NCBI GenBank assembly: GCA_016792865.1
Contig: JAEUMJ010000034.1
Coordinates: forward strand, 1-32,686
Source: Hyphomicrobiales bacterium
GTDB taxonomy: Bacteria > Pseudomonadota > Alphaproteobacteria > Rhizobiales > Aestuariivirgaceae
Direction: 5' to 3'
Length of the DNA stretch: 32,686 nt
Shown here: positions 11,811 through 20,550 of the stretch, one piece after another
How the letters are laid out: every line of letters starts with the position of its first letter
Position numbering within the stretch: position 1 is the first letter of the stretch
Made by a program: the position numbers and the translations under genes
Notes under the pieces: generated by a model
The model's input: only the letters and a program-made list of their open reading frames with translations
Databases searched by the model: none
Told to the model about the DNA's origin: nothing

Positions 11811-12821
11811 ATGAACTGGACCCCAACCCGCCGCTCACTTCTCAAGGGCAGCGCAGCCCTCGCAGCCTCAGTGCCCTTTGCAGGCCTTGCCCTTGCCGAA
11901 GACATTCCCGCCGCGCCTGAAGCGGGCGACATCAAGATGGGCATCGAGCCGTGGCTGGGTTACGGCCAGTGGCACATCGCCGCCAAGAAGGATCTCTTCA
12001 AGGCGCAAGGGCTTGGCAACGTCGAGATCGTGAATTTCAACACCGATGCCGACATCAACGCTGCACTTGCCGCGGGCCAGCTCAATTGCGGCAACATTGC
12101 CACCCACACGGCGATGAACTTCATTGCCGCCGGCCTGCCGCTCAAGATCGTGGCCCTGCTCGACGTGTCGAAGACCGCCGACGCCATGATTTCGGACGGC
12201 TCCGTTTCCGATATCAAGGGCCTGAAGGGCAAGCAGGTGGCCTATGAAGAAGGAACCACCAGCGACATCCTGCTGAACTATGCCCTGGCGCAGAACGGCA
12301 TGACCATTGCGGACATCGAGAAGGTGCCGATGCCTGCCTCGGATGCAGGCTCCGCCCTGATCGGCGGCAAGGTGCCCGTGGCAGTGACCTATGAACCCTA
12401 TCTCACCCTCGCCATGCAGCAGAACCAGTCCGTGAAGATGATCTACAGCGCCGGCGAGAACCCCGGCCTCATCTCTGACGTCTTTGTCGTCCGCGAGGAA
12501 TTCCTCAAGGAAAAGCCGGGCCAGATCGTGGCACTCCTGAAGGCATGGGATGCAGCCCTGGCCGACTACCGCAAGGACACCGCCGGTGGCCGCGCCATCA
12601 TCTCGGAGGCCGTGGGTGCGAAGCCGGAGGAACTGGCGACCGCCTTCGACGGCGTGGTCTATTACTCGCTCGCCGAGAACAAGACCGAACTGGGTGGCAG
12701 CTTCACCAGCAAGGTCGTGCCGGAAGTGCATGCCGCCGCCAAGACGGCGGGAATCCTGCAGAAGGATGTGGATCTTTCGACAGCCATCGACGCCCGGTTC
12801 GTGGATGCCGCAACCAAGTAA
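11811..12821 (+). CDS. NitT/TauT-family ABC transporter substrate-binding protein
   Basis: This is the periplasmic receptor of an importer of the nitrate/taurine/sulfonate class. The 336 residues begin with a twin-arginine-like signal, TRRSLLKGSAALAASVPFAG (residues 6-25), with likely cleavage after LALA at about residue 30. The mature part has family blocks GIEPWLGYGQWHIAAKKDLF near residues 44-63 and DADINAALAAGQLNCGN near 77-93. A ribosome site CAGGGAAG precedes the ATG. Family members bind taurine, alkanesulfonates, nitrate, thiamine precursors or other small anions and rings; the sequence alone does not pick the ligand. It is likely co-transcribed with the HisD-family gene. Confidence 0.9.
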   Translation: MNWTPTRRSLLKGSAALAASVPFAGLALAEDIPAAPEAGDIKMGIEPWLGYGQWHIAAKKDLFKAQGLGNVEIVNFNTDADINAALAAGQLNCGNIATHTAMNFIAAGLPLKIVALLDVSKTADAMISDGSVSDIKGLKGKQVAYEEGTTSDILLNYALAQNGMTIADIEKVPMPASDAGSALIGGKVPVAVTYEPYLTLAMQQNQSVKMIYSAGENPGLISDVFVVREEFLKEKPGQIVALLKAWDAALADYRKDTAGGRAIISEAVGAKPEELATAFDGVVYYSLAENKTELGGSFTSKVVPEVHAAAKTAGILQKDVDLSTAIDARFVDAATK

Positions 12822-13617
12822 GCCGGTGAGGCGGCCCGCCTTCGCGCTGGGCCGCCGCATCTCCACACTGGAATTCCTGGGCATTGCCGGTCTCGTTTTT
12901 GCGGGGCTGGCAATCGTCTGGACGCTTGCCACGGAAGGCGGCTGGGTGCGGCCATTGTTCCTGCCGTCGCCACGACAAGTCCTGGCCCGGCTCGCGGAGC
13001 TGTGGGCGTCAGGCCAGCTTTTCACCGACATGGGTGTGAGCATCTACCGCATCACTTTCGGTTTCGCTGTTTCCACCCTCGTGGCACTGCCTGTCGGGAT
13101 CCTGATCGGCAGCTACCGCCGCTGGGAGGCGGCGATCGAGCCATTCGTCGATTTCATCCGCTACATGCCTGTCGTTGCCTTTGTGCCGCTGACGATCCTG
13201 TGGACGGGCACGGGCGACATGCAGAAGCTTCTCATCATCTTCATCGGCACGTTCTTCCAGCAGGTGCTTCTCATCATGGACAATGTGAAGTCGGTGCCGC
13301 GCGACTTCATCAATCTGGGCCGCACCCTGCAAATGCCGCAGTGGCGCATCCTGCAACGGATCGTGCTGCCAAGCGCCTGGCCCTCGATCTGGGATTCACT
13401 GCGCATCTCCCTGGGCTGGGCCTGGACATGGCTCGTGGTGGCGGAACTGGTGGCGGCAACATCCGGCCTCGGCTACCGCATCACCACGGCGCAACGTTTC
13501 TTCCAGACCGATCTCATCTTCGGCTACCTGCTCATCCTCGGCCTGCTCGGCCTTGCCACCGACCAGGCGATGAAATGGACGGGCCGCAAACTGTTCAGGT
13601 ATCTCGATGTCCGTTGA
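12805..13617 (+). CDS. NitT/TauT-family ABC transporter permease
   Basis: This is the inner-membrane channel of the importer. The product is about 270 residues with some six helices and the typical RPLFLPSPRQVLARLAEL entry near residues 45-62; the permease EAA-like loop falls around NLGRTLQMPQWRILQRIVLPSAWPS and GLRYRITTAQ-like GLGYRITTAQRFFQTD lies near the end. The start is uncertain. ATG 12805 overlaps the binding-protein gene by 17 bases; GTG 12826, four bases after its stop, would give 263 residues. Neither has a clear ribosome site. The C-terminus overlaps the ATPase gene by 11 bases. Confidence 0.88.
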   Translation: MPQPSKPVRRPAFALGRRISTLEFLGIAGLVFAGLAIVWTLATEGGWVRPLFLPSPRQVLARLAELWASGQLFTDMGVSIYRITFGFAVSTLVALPVGILIGSYRRWEAAIEPFVDFIRYMPVVAFVPLTILWTGTGDMQKLLIIFIGTFFQQVLLIMDNVKSVPRDFINLGRTLQMPQWRILQRIVLPSAWPSIWDSLRISLGWAWTWLVVAELVAATSGLGYRITTAQRFFQTDLIFGYLLILGLLGLATDQAMKWTGRKLFRYLDVR

Positions 13618-14407
13618 CAAGCTGGTGATCGCGGGCCTCGGAAAGACCTTCCGCTCGTCGCAGGGTGAGACGGTGGCCCTGAACGGCGTTGACCTTTCGG
13701 TGGGCGAGAACGAGTTCGTTTCGCTGGTGGGCACATCCGGTTGCGGCAAGTCCACGCTGCTGTCCATCGCGGCGGGTCTTGAGGAACAGAGCGCGGGGCG
13801 CATCACCATTGACGGCGAGGACATCACCGCGCCGGGGCTCGACAGGGGCGTGGTTTTCCAGAGCTACACCCTGTTGCCATGGCTCACGGCAAGGCAGAAC
13901 GTGGAGTTTGCCTTGCGTGCGGCGGGGCAGGGTGGTGCCGCGCTGAAACACGCAGCCCAGGAACACCTGGAACTCGTGGGCCTCCAGGGTTTCGAGAATG
14001 CCTTTCCGGCTGAACTCTCCGGTGGCATGAAGCAGCGCGTGGCCATCGCGCGCGCCCTCAGCTACCGCCCGAAGATGCTGCTGATGGACGAGCCGTTCGG
14101 TGCGCTCGACGCCCTTACCCGTCATCACATGCAGGAACTTCTCACCGGCATCTGGGAGAAGCATCGCCTCACCGTTCTCTTCATCACCCATGATGTGGAG
14201 GAAGCGGTCTATCTTTCCGATCGTGTGGCAGTGATGACCAACAGGCCGGGGCGCATCAAGACGGTGATCCCGGTGAACCTGCCGCGTCCGCGCCATTACA
14301 ACATGGTGGCAACCCAGGCCTTCCAGGACCTGCACCGCGCCGTGCTGGATGCCATCCGCAGCGAGTCGCTTGCGGCGGCCCGGCTCGCGACGGCGCTGGA
14401 GGCCTGA
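13607..14407 (+). CDS. NitT/TauT-family ABC transporter ATP-binding protein
   Basis: This ATPase powers the importer formed with the two preceding products. The 266 residues contain Walker A GTSGCGKST at residues 42-50, a Q-loop at FQSYTLLPW, the signature LSGGMKQRVAIARAL, Walker B MLLMDEPFGALD and the switch histidine in FITHDVEEA. The pattern matches SsuB/TauB/NrtD ATPases. The ATG at 13607 lies inside the end of the permease gene. The stop is six bases short of the convergent alcohol dehydrogenase stop, with no room for a full terminator between them. Confidence 0.93.
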   Translation: MSVDKLVIAGLGKTFRSSQGETVALNGVDLSVGENEFVSLVGTSGCGKSTLLSIAAGLEEQSAGRITIDGEDITAPGLDRGVVFQSYTLLPWLTARQNVEFALRAAGQGGAALKHAAQEHLELVGLQGFENAFPAELSGGMKQRVAIARALSYRPKMLLMDEPFGALDALTRHHMQELLTGIWEKHRLTVLFITHDVEEAVYLSDRVAVMTNRPGRIKTVIPVNLPRPRHYNMVATQAFQDLHRAVLDAIRSESLAAARLATALEA

Positions 14408-14413
14408 CGCGCC

Positions 14414-15451
14414 TCACCCCGCCATGTCGATGACGACACGGCCCACGATCCTGCCCTTGCGCATCTCGTCGAGCGTATCGTTGATGGCATCGAGCCGGAT
14501 GGTGCGGATCGAGGCCTTCACCAGCCCGTTGGTGGCGAAGGCAATCGCCTCGTTCAGGTCCTGGCGCGTGCCGACGTTTGATCCGCGCACGGACAATTCC
14601 CAGTTGGTGATGGCGGAAATCGAGGTGCGGATCTCATCGGCCTTGCCGCCGGGGAGGCCGATGTAGCACACGGTGCCGCCGGGCCGGAGCATCAGGATCG
14701 ACTGTTCAAAGGCTTTCGAGGCCACGGCCGTGACGACGGCGGCATGCGACCCGCCGATCTGCTCCTGGATGGCGGCCACGGCGTCCGTCTCGGCGCCGTT
14801 CACCAGGACTTCCGCACCGAGCGACCGGGCCAGCGCCAGCTTTTCCGCCGAGACATCGACCGCTGCCACGCGGAGACCCATCGCTCTTGCATACTGGACG
14901 GCGATGTGACCGAGGCCGCCGATGCCGAGGATCGTGACCCATTGGCCGGGGCGGGCGTTGGTGCGCTTCAGCCCGCGATAGGTGGTGACACCGGCGCACA
15001 GGATCGGGGCCAGGGCATAGGGATCGGCATCCTCGGGCAGGCGCCCGACGAAAGCGGCAGGCGCCACCAGATATTCGGCATAGCCGCCAGGCTTGGTGTA
15101 GCCCGTGGCTTCTGCCTGCTTGCAGATCGTTTCCATGCCGGCGAGGCAGAACTCGCAGGTGCCGCAGGAAGAATACATCCACGGAACGCCCACATGATCG
15201 CCCACGCTGAAGCCGGTCACGCCGTCACCGATCCGGACGATCCGGCCTGCCACCTCGTGGCCGGGAATGAGGGGAATGACCGGGGGTGGTGTCCAGTCGC
15301 CATCGACGGCGTGAAGGTCGCTGTGGCAGACGCCGCAAGCCGTGACCTTGATCAGCAGGTCGCCATGTCCCGGTTGGGGCACGGGCACCTGCTCGATCCT
15401 GAGCGGCGTCTTGAGTGCATGCAGAACTGCGGCTTTCATCGTTTCGGCCAT
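14414..15451 (-). CDS. Zinc-dependent alcohol dehydrogenase
   Basis: The 345 residues form a medium-chain zinc alcohol dehydrogenase of the AdhP/AdhA type, which interconverts primary alcohols and aldehydes with NAD. The catalytic zinc site is seen in CGVCHSDLHAVDGDW (near residues 41-55) and GHEVAGRI; the four structural-zinc cysteines lie in CGTCEFCLAGMETIC. The nucleotide site GIGGLGHIAVQYAR is near residues 175-188. The frame is open far upstream, but ATG 15451 has AAGGGAG seven bases before it and fits the family N-terminus; ATG 15439 is a lesser alternative. It is divergent from the LuxR-type gene, sharing a 75-base intergenic region. Substrate is unknown; short alcohols such as ethanol are usual. 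Confidence 0.92.
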   Translation of the reverse strand: MAETMKAAVLHALKTPLRIEQVPVPQPGHGDLLIKVTACGVCHSDLHAVDGDWTPPPVIPLIPGHEVAGRIVRIGDGVTGFSVGDHVGVPWMYSSCGTCEFCLAGMETICKQAEATGYTKPGGYAEYLVAPAAFVGRLPEDADPYALAPILCAGVTTYRGLKRTNARPGQWVTILGIGGLGHIAVQYARAMGLRVAAVDVSAEKLALARSLGAEVLVNGAETDAVAAIQEQIGGSHAAVVTAVASKAFEQSILMLRPGGTVCYIGLPGGKADEIRTSISAITNWELSVRGSNVGTRQDLNEAIAFATNGLVKASIRTIRLDAINDTLDEMRKGRIVGRVVIDMAG

Positions 15452-15472
15452 GGTCAACTCCCTTTTGTCATT

Positions 15473-15484
15473 CCGCTTTAGCGG
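15473..15484. promoter_or_regulatory. CCGCT-TT-AGCGG inverted repeat in the adh/luxR divergent region
   Basis: A dyad with 5-bp arms and a 2-base centre lies between the divergent alcohol dehydrogenase and LuxR-type genes, 22 bases before the former. Position fits an operator acting on either gene, but it is short and could be chance in GC-rich DNA. Confidence 0.3.
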
Positions 15485-15526
15485 CATACCCATGATTGCG
15501 GCCATATCTCCAAAGCGATAAGCTTC

Positions 15527-16402
15527 ATGGCCATGGGTACGCGTCATGTGTTGCTGGAACAATGGAGCAAGGGCCTTGCGGTGCTTGCCGGAGCCGTGGG
15601 GCAGGCAGGGTTTGCCCCCTCCCTGCTGGAGGCCGTGCGCCGTCTCGTCGATTTCGATTTCGTCATGGCCTTTGCCTACAGGGGCCGCGAGCAGCCGCTG
15701 ATGCTGGCCGATACGCTGAGCGCCCCGCGCCATCAGGTGATTGCGGTGGACTACGCGGCGGGACCGTTCATGCTCGATCCCTTCTTCCAGCTGGTCAGCC
15801 GCGGCACCAGCGAAGGCTGCCACCGCCTGCACGACATTGCCCCGGACCATTTCCGCCGCAGCGAATACTTCCGGCTTCATTACGGCCGCACCGGCATCGG
15901 CGAGGAGATCGGCTTCGTCTTTGCCATGGATGGCGGCTTCACCGGGGTCACATCCTTCGCCCGCTGGTCGGAATCCGCCGCCGTGACGCGCAGCGAGATG
16001 GAGGTGCTGCGCGCCATCGGGCCCGCCGTTTCGGCCTTCTCGGCGCGGCACTGGCACAGCGCGGGCGTGCGCTCTGACCCGCGAGCACAACCCACGGCCC
16101 TGCCGCAACTCAATCAGCGCGGCTTTCAGGTGCTGTCGGCCCGCGAGCGCGAGATCGTCACCATGATCCTGCAAGGGCACTCCACAGAGTCGGTGGCGCT
16201 TCGTCTCGACATCAGCCCCGGAACGGTGAAGGTGCATCGCAAGAACATCTACCGCAAGCTGAAAGTCTCCTCGCAGGGAGAGCTGTTCGCGGCCTTCATG
16301 GGGCTTTCACCGGCCCTGCACGCATATACCCCAAGGGATATTCCGGGTACGGCGGATATCCCGCAATCTCGTGTGAAGATCATCGCGGGAGGAAAGTCAT
16401 GA
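15527..16402 (+). CDS. LuxR-family transcriptional regulator
   Basis: The 291 residues have an N-terminal ligand or signal domain of about 180 residues without a phosphorylation-type receiver, then a GerE/LuxR helix-turn-helix at about residues 203-258 (LSAREREIVTMILQGHSTESVALRLDIS in its first half, followed by TVKVHRKNIYRKL). The N-terminal domain does not show the standard acyl-homoserine-lactone residues clearly enough to call it a quorum sensor. The gene overlaps the following binding-protein gene by ATGA, so it very likely controls that importer and is made with it. ATG 15527 is used; ATG 15533 is two codons further on. About 35 residues follow the HTH, an extension whose DNA contains repeated GGATAT motifs. 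Confidence 0.9.
   Translation: MAMGTRHVLLEQWSKGLAVLAGAVGQAGFAPSLLEAVRRLVDFDFVMAFAYRGREQPLMLADTLSAPRHQVIAVDYAAGPFMLDPFFQLVSRGTSEGCHRLHDIAPDHFRRSEYFRLHYGRTGIGEEIGFVFAMDGGFTGVTSFARWSESAAVTRSEMEVLRAIGPAVSAFSARHWHSAGVRSDPRAQPTALPQLNQRGFQVLSAREREIVTMILQGHSTESVALRLDISPGTVKVHRKNIYRKLKVSSQGELFAAFMGLSPALHAYTPRDIPGTADIPQSRVKIIAGGKS
16335..16362. promoter_or_regulatory. GGGATAT/ATATCCC dyad at the 3' end of the LuxR-type gene
   Basis: GGGATAT (16335-16341) and ATATCCC (16356-16362) form an inverted repeat with a 14-base spacer; each half also sits in a near-palindrome (GGGATATTCC and CGGATATCCC), with centres 18 bases apart. It lies 37 bases upstream of the binding-protein start. It may be an operator for the LuxR-type protein at an internal promoter. 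It overlaps coding sequence, so codon constraint is an alternative. Confidence 0.35.
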
Positions 16403-17580
16403 CGAAAACCTGGTACAGCGATCTGCCGGTGTATTACCAGAACCAGATCAAGGCCATGGGGCTGGACGAGGCCGGGCTTGCCCGCCGCCGCTTCATGAAA
16501 GGCGCCGCCGCTGCTGCGGGTGTCGCCATGCTCGGCGCACATTCGCGCCAGGCCACGGCCGCGACGCAAATGACCTACATGTGCTGGGAAGGCTACAACG
16601 ACCCGCGCATCATTGATCCCTTCAACAAGGCCAACGGCACCGAGATCGGTTTCGACCTGATCGTGGACAGCCCCGGCGGTTTCGCCAAGCTGCAGGCCGG
16701 CGCCTCGCGCGAGGTGGACCTTGTCTCCAGCGACATGCCGTGGATCACGCGCATGGGCCCCGCCGGCATCGCCATGGAACTGAACCCGGACGATTACGCC
16801 GATGTCTATGCAACCTTCTATGACCAGTTCAAGCCGCCCTTCGAGCCGCTGCTGAATGACGGCAAGACCATCGGCGTGGCGACGCGCTGGGGTTGGGTTG
16901 GACCTTGCGTCAACACCGATGTGACCAAGCCGGAGGTGTGGAAGACCTACGATCCGGTCTTCGACCCTGCCAACAAGGACAAGATCTGCGTGATGGATTG
17001 GGGCGACTGGCCGATCCTGCCCATGGCGCTCCATGCCGGGATCAATCCCTATGAAGAACTGGACCAGGCAGCGCTTGAGGAAGTGCGCAAGGTCCTGCGC
17101 GCCATGTTCAAGAATACCCGCACCATCGTGGGCGACCTGACCCAGGCCCAGAAGGGCCTGCTCGACGGGTCGCTCCTGGGCTGCATCGGTGCCGGGTCCT
17201 ATCTCACGTCAGCCGTGCGCAAGCAGGGGCACAAGAACATCCTCGGACTTGTGCCGGAACCCAAGAACGGCCTGAAGCAGGGCATCATCTGGGTGGAAGC
17301 GACGGCGATCCTGAAGGAAACCGATCAGCCCGAACTGGCGCAGAAGCTGCTCAAGCACGTCGTCTCGAAGGATTCGGGCAAGATCCTGTCGCTCCTCGAT
17401 TCCACCTGCAATGTCGTCACCAACAAGGCGGTGGAAGAGCTTTACTCGCAGGAGGAAAAGGACATCCTCCAGGTCGATTACATGTGGCACGCCTGGGACA
17501 ATTCCCAGATGCACCGCATCGCGCCCAACATCGACGAAATGCTGGCGATCTGGCAGGAAGAACTGGCAGCCGCCAAGTAA
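16399..17580 (+). CDS. Polyamine-type ABC transporter substrate-binding protein
   Basis: This is a periplasmic binding protein of the family 1 spermidine/putrescine (PotD/PotF) class. The 393 residues start with an unusually long N-terminal region and then a twin-arginine signal, RRRFMKGAAAAAGVAMLGA (residues 29-47). The mature part opens with MTYMCWEGYNDPRIIDPFNK, typical of the class. The start is supported by GGGAGGAAAG five bases before ATG 16399, which overlaps the luxR-type stop. The ligand is not certain: related proteins bind putrescine, spermidine, or other amines and amino-acid-like compounds. An intrinsic terminator directly follows, so this gene is probably expressed above the ATPase and permeases. 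Confidence 0.9.
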   Translation: MTKTWYSDLPVYYQNQIKAMGLDEAGLARRRFMKGAAAAAGVAMLGAHSRQATAATQMTYMCWEGYNDPRIIDPFNKANGTEIGFDLIVDSPGGFAKLQAGASREVDLVSSDMPWITRMGPAGIAMELNPDDYADVYATFYDQFKPPFEPLLNDGKTIGVATRWGWVGPCVNTDVTKPEVWKTYDPVFDPANKDKICVMDWGDWPILPMALHAGINPYEELDQAALEEVRKVLRAMFKNTRTIVGDLTQAQKGLLDGSLLGCIGAGSYLTSAVRKQGHKNILGLVPEPKNGLKQGIIWVEATAILKETDQPELAQKLLKHVVSKDSGKILSLLDSTCNVVTNKAVEELYSQEEKDILQVDYMWHAWDNSQMHRIAPNIDEMLAIWQEELAAAK

Positions 17581-17595
17581 GTGCAATGATCATCA

Positions 17596-17630
17596 GGGGC
17601 GGCGCAATCGGGCCGCCCCCTTTCTGTTTC
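17596..17630 (+). terminator. Intrinsic terminator between binding-protein and ATPase genes
   Basis: A perfect 8-bp stem, GGGGCGGC (17596-17603) with GCCGCCCC (17612-17619), closes an 8-base loop and is followed by CTTTCTGTTTC. This is the clearest intrinsic terminator in the window. It sits inside the importer operon, where partial read-through would give more receptor than channel, a known arrangement in ABC import operons. Confidence 0.85.
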
Positions 17631-17651
17631 AACGGCGGTTCCAAGCGAGAC

Positions 17652-18752
17652 ATGACCAGCGCCCCGATCCTCGACATCCGGGACATCCACAAGGACTACG
17701 GCAGCTATCAGGCGCTGAAGGGCGTGTCGTTGAGCGTGCGGCAGGGTGAATTCATCGCGCTCGTGGGGCCGTCGGGTTGCGGCAAGACAACCCTGCTGAA
17801 GCAGATTGCCGGCTTCGAGGATGCAACCTCGGGCACGATCAGCATTGATGGCCGCGACATGGCGGGTGTGCCGGCGGCCCATCGCCCCACCAGCATGGTG
17901 TTCCAGAAGCTCGCACTTTTCCCGCACATGACGGTTGCCGAAAACATCGGCTTCCCCTTGAAGCTGCGCAAGGTGGCACAGGGCGAGATCGCCGCCCGCG
18001 TGAACGAGATGCTCACGCTGATGCAGTTGAAGCCCATCTATCTCGACCGTTTTCCCCGCGCCCTGTCCGGCGGCGAACAGCAGCGCGTGGCCCTGGCGCG
18101 CTCGATGATCTCGTCACCCAAGCTGCTCCTGCTCGATGAACCGCTCTCGGCCCTCGACGTGAAGCTGAAGAAGGTGCTGCAATCCGAACTGAAGCGCCTG
18201 CACCGCTCGGTCGGCGTCACCTTCGTCCATGTGACCCATGATCTTGAAGAAGCCATGATGCTGGCTGACCGCATCTGCGTGATGCGTGCCGGCCACATCC
18301 TGCAACTGGGTGAGCCTGCCGACATCTATTATCGCCCGGCGGATGCCTTCGTTGCCGGGTTCATCGGCGAAACCAATCTCTTCCCCGTCGAGATCACGTC
18401 CCGTGCCAAGGGCAGGGTGCGCTATTCCGCCGGGTCTTTCGACGATGCAAGCGGCGAACTCCCGGAGGCGCTGGTGGCCGAAGCCGCACAGGGAGCAGCA
18501 CTGATGAACGTGCGCCCCGAACTCATCCGGCGCATCGGCCCGGAAGACAAGGTGGACTGCCGCGTCACCGCCCGGGTCACGGAAGTCTTCACCAAGGGTG
18601 GAACGGTGCAGTATCGCGCCCATACATCCCAGGGCATGGATCTCGCCGTCGAGATCCAGGGCACGTCGCGCTTGCCCATGGAGGTGGGCGAGGAGGTGCA
18701 CCTCGGCTGGAACAAGAAGGACATCTGGGTTCTTCCCGGCGGGGAACCGTGA
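17652..18752 (+). CDS. Polyamine-type ABC transporter ATP-binding protein
   Basis: This is a PotA-like ATPase of 366 residues. Walker A GPSGCGKTT is at residues 39-47; LSGGEQQRVALARS, Walker B LLLLDEPLSALD and the switch histidine in HVTHDLEEAM follow. A C-terminal TOBE-type regulatory domain takes up about residues 240-366 (IGETNLFPVEI onward). The frame is open from before the terminator, with an ATG at 17586, but that start would lie inside the hairpin region, so ATG 17652 after the terminator is preferred. The stop overlaps the next gene (TGATG). Confidence 0.92.
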   Translation: MTSAPILDIRDIHKDYGSYQALKGVSLSVRQGEFIALVGPSGCGKTTLLKQIAGFEDATSGTISIDGRDMAGVPAAHRPTSMVFQKLALFPHMTVAENIGFPLKLRKVAQGEIAARVNEMLTLMQLKPIYLDRFPRALSGGEQQRVALARSMISSPKLLLLDEPLSALDVKLKKVLQSELKRLHRSVGVTFVHVTHDLEEAMMLADRICVMRAGHILQLGEPADIYYRPADAFVAGFIGETNLFPVEITSRAKGRVRYSAGSFDDASGELPEALVAEAAQGAALMNVRPELIRRIGPEDKVDCRVTARVTEVFTKGGTVQYRAHTSQGMDLAVEIQGTSRLPMEVGEEVHLGWNKKDIWVLPGGEP

Positions 18753-19624
18753 TGGAGCAGGGTGTCGGCAAGTCCTGGCGCGATCCTGAGCTGCTGTGGA
18801 AGGCGCTGCCCAGCGTGCTGCTCCAGACAACCTGCTTCGTTGCCCCGCTGGTCATGACATTCCTCCTCACCTTCCAGCGCACACGGGACTTCCAGTTGCG
18901 CTGGACATGGGACCTGGCGACGTGGACCGATGTTTTCTCCAAGCCCCATTACTGGACCATCCTGGGCCATACGCTTGTCATGGCGCTTGCCTGCGTGGCG
19001 ATCTGCCTCGTGCTCGCCTTTCCCATCGCCTATGGCCTTGCGACGCGGTTCAAGACTCTTGAGAACGAAATCAAGATTCTCGTTACCTTCGCCTTCATCA
19101 CCGATGCCACGCTGAAAACCTTCGGCTGGGTCTTGTTCCTCGACAAGAAGGGTGCCGCAAATTACCTGCTCACGGGATTGGGCTTCCCACCGGAAATGGT
19201 GTCGTTCCTTTTCACCGACTGGGCCACCCTTCTCGGCATGGTGTACAATCTCCTGCCCTTTGCGATCTTCACGCTCTACCTCTCCATCGACAGCATCGAC
19301 CGCAACCTGATCTTCGCTGCCTATGATGCGGGTGCAAGCAAGTGGCGCGCCCACTGGGAAGTGACCTTGCCGTTGTGCAAGCCGGGCATCTTTGCCGGCA
19401 GCGTGCTCATCTTCCTTCTCGGTGTCGGTGTCTTTCTCGAACCGAAGGTGCTGGGCGGGGGCACCTCGCCCATGTCGGCGGAACTCATCCGCCAGACCTT
19501 TGAGACACGGGTGAACTGGCCCCTGGGTGCCGCCCTCACATTCGTGCTGATGGTCGTCTCGGTGTTCCTTGTCCTGCTCTTCAGCCGCGTACTCGGCATG
19601 AGGCGCTCGGGGTTCGGGGCATGA
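18752..19624 (+). CDS. Polyamine-type ABC transporter permease, PotB-like
   Basis: This is the first channel subunit of the importer, 290 residues with about six helices. The permease loop falls in YDAGASKWRAHWEVTLPLCKPG near residues 190-211, close to the EAA motif consensus. A GTG at 18749 directly precedes ATG 18752; the ATG, which shares its A with the ATPase stop and has GGCGGGGA upstream, is chosen. The stop overlaps the second permease start (ATGA). The long periplasmic stretch after helix 1 is typical of PotB/PotH. Confidence 0.9.
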   Translation: MEQGVGKSWRDPELLWKALPSVLLQTTCFVAPLVMTFLLTFQRTRDFQLRWTWDLATWTDVFSKPHYWTILGHTLVMALACVAICLVLAFPIAYGLATRFKTLENEIKILVTFAFITDATLKTFGWVLFLDKKGAANYLLTGLGFPPEMVSFLFTDWATLLGMVYNLLPFAIFTLYLSIDSIDRNLIFAAYDAGASKWRAHWEVTLPLCKPGIFAGSVLIFLLGVGVFLEPKVLGGGTSPMSAELIRQTFETRVNWPLGAALTFVLMVVSVFLVLLFSRVLGMRRSGFGA

Positions 19625-20424
19625 ACGTGCGCACGCAGGACACGCTGATCAACATCATGCTCTACGGCGTGATGGCGGCCGTGCTGCTGTTCTTCTACAT
19701 CCCGATCTTCACGCTCATGGCCTTCTCGCTACAGGAAGGCCGCTATCTGACGCTGCCCTTCGACGGCATTTCGCTCAAATGGTACGGTGAGCTGCTGAAC
19801 AGCGGGCCGGCGCTCACCGCACTCAGGAATTCCACGCTGATTGCCGCCTTCGCCACCGTCATTGCGACGGCGGTGGGCACGACGGCGGCAATCGTCTCGG
19901 TGCGGTACCGTTTCAGGGGCAAGGCGGCGTTCCAGGCCCTGACCGGTGCACCCCTGGCCTTTCCGCAACTGTTGCTCGGCATCGTGCTGCTGCTGTGGTT
20001 CTCGGTGCTGGGGCGCCTGTTCGGTTTCAATACGGGCCTTGTCACAGCCATCATCGGCCACATCGTCTACATCACGCCCTTCGTCATGGTGATCGTGGCG
20101 GTGCAGGTCCACAATTTCGACCCGCAGCTTGAGGATGCGGCCCGCGATTGTGGTGCTTCGACGTGGGAAGTCTATCGCCATGTGACGGTCCCGCTCCTGT
20201 GGCCGGGAATCTTCTCGGCGGCGATCTTTGCCTTCCTGCTAAGCTGGGGCAATTTCTACATCACCTACAGCCTTGCGGGTTCGACCCGCACCGTTCCCAC
20301 CTTCATCTTCAGCGGAATCGCGGTCGGCTCGTCGCCGCTCTATCCGGCGATTGCGACGGTGGTGTTCATCCCCGGCCTCATACTCGTGGCGCTCGCGGCC
20401 CGCATGCGCCGCGCCCGCGCGTAA
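19621..20424 (+). CDS. Polyamine-type ABC transporter permease, PotC-like
   Basis: This is the second channel subunit, 267 residues with about six helices. The N-terminal helix is followed by FSLQEGRYLTLPFDGISLKWY, typical of PotC/PotI, and the EAA-type loop is seen as EDAARDCGASTWEVYRHVTVPLLWPG near residues 171-196. It completes the four-part importer with the binding protein, ATPase and first permease. The ATG at 19621 overlaps the previous stop. Confidence 0.91.
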   Translation: MNVRTQDTLINIMLYGVMAAVLLFFYIPIFTLMAFSLQEGRYLTLPFDGISLKWYGELLNSGPALTALRNSTLIAAFATVIATAVGTTAAIVSVRYRFRGKAAFQALTGAPLAFPQLLLGIVLLLWFSVLGRLFGFNTGLVTAIIGHIVYITPFVMVIVAVQVHNFDPQLEDAARDCGASTWEVYRHVTVPLLWPGIFSAAIFAFLLSWGNFYITYSLAGSTRTVPTFIFSGIAVGSSPLYPAIATVVFIPGLILVALAARMRRARA

Positions 20425-20550
20425 TTCAGGCAGTCTGCACAAAACAAGGGCGCATCCTGCACCGCTTCCCGGCAGGGAGGCGATCAAACGCCTTGACGGG
20501 TGACGGGCGCTTCTGCACGCTTGCAGGCCGGGGGCAGGGAACGGATCTTC

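Noticed and set aside
14408-14413. Shared terminator between the convergent ATPase and alcohol dehydrogenase genes
   Set aside because: Only six bases separate the stops and no clear stem-loop was seen across them.
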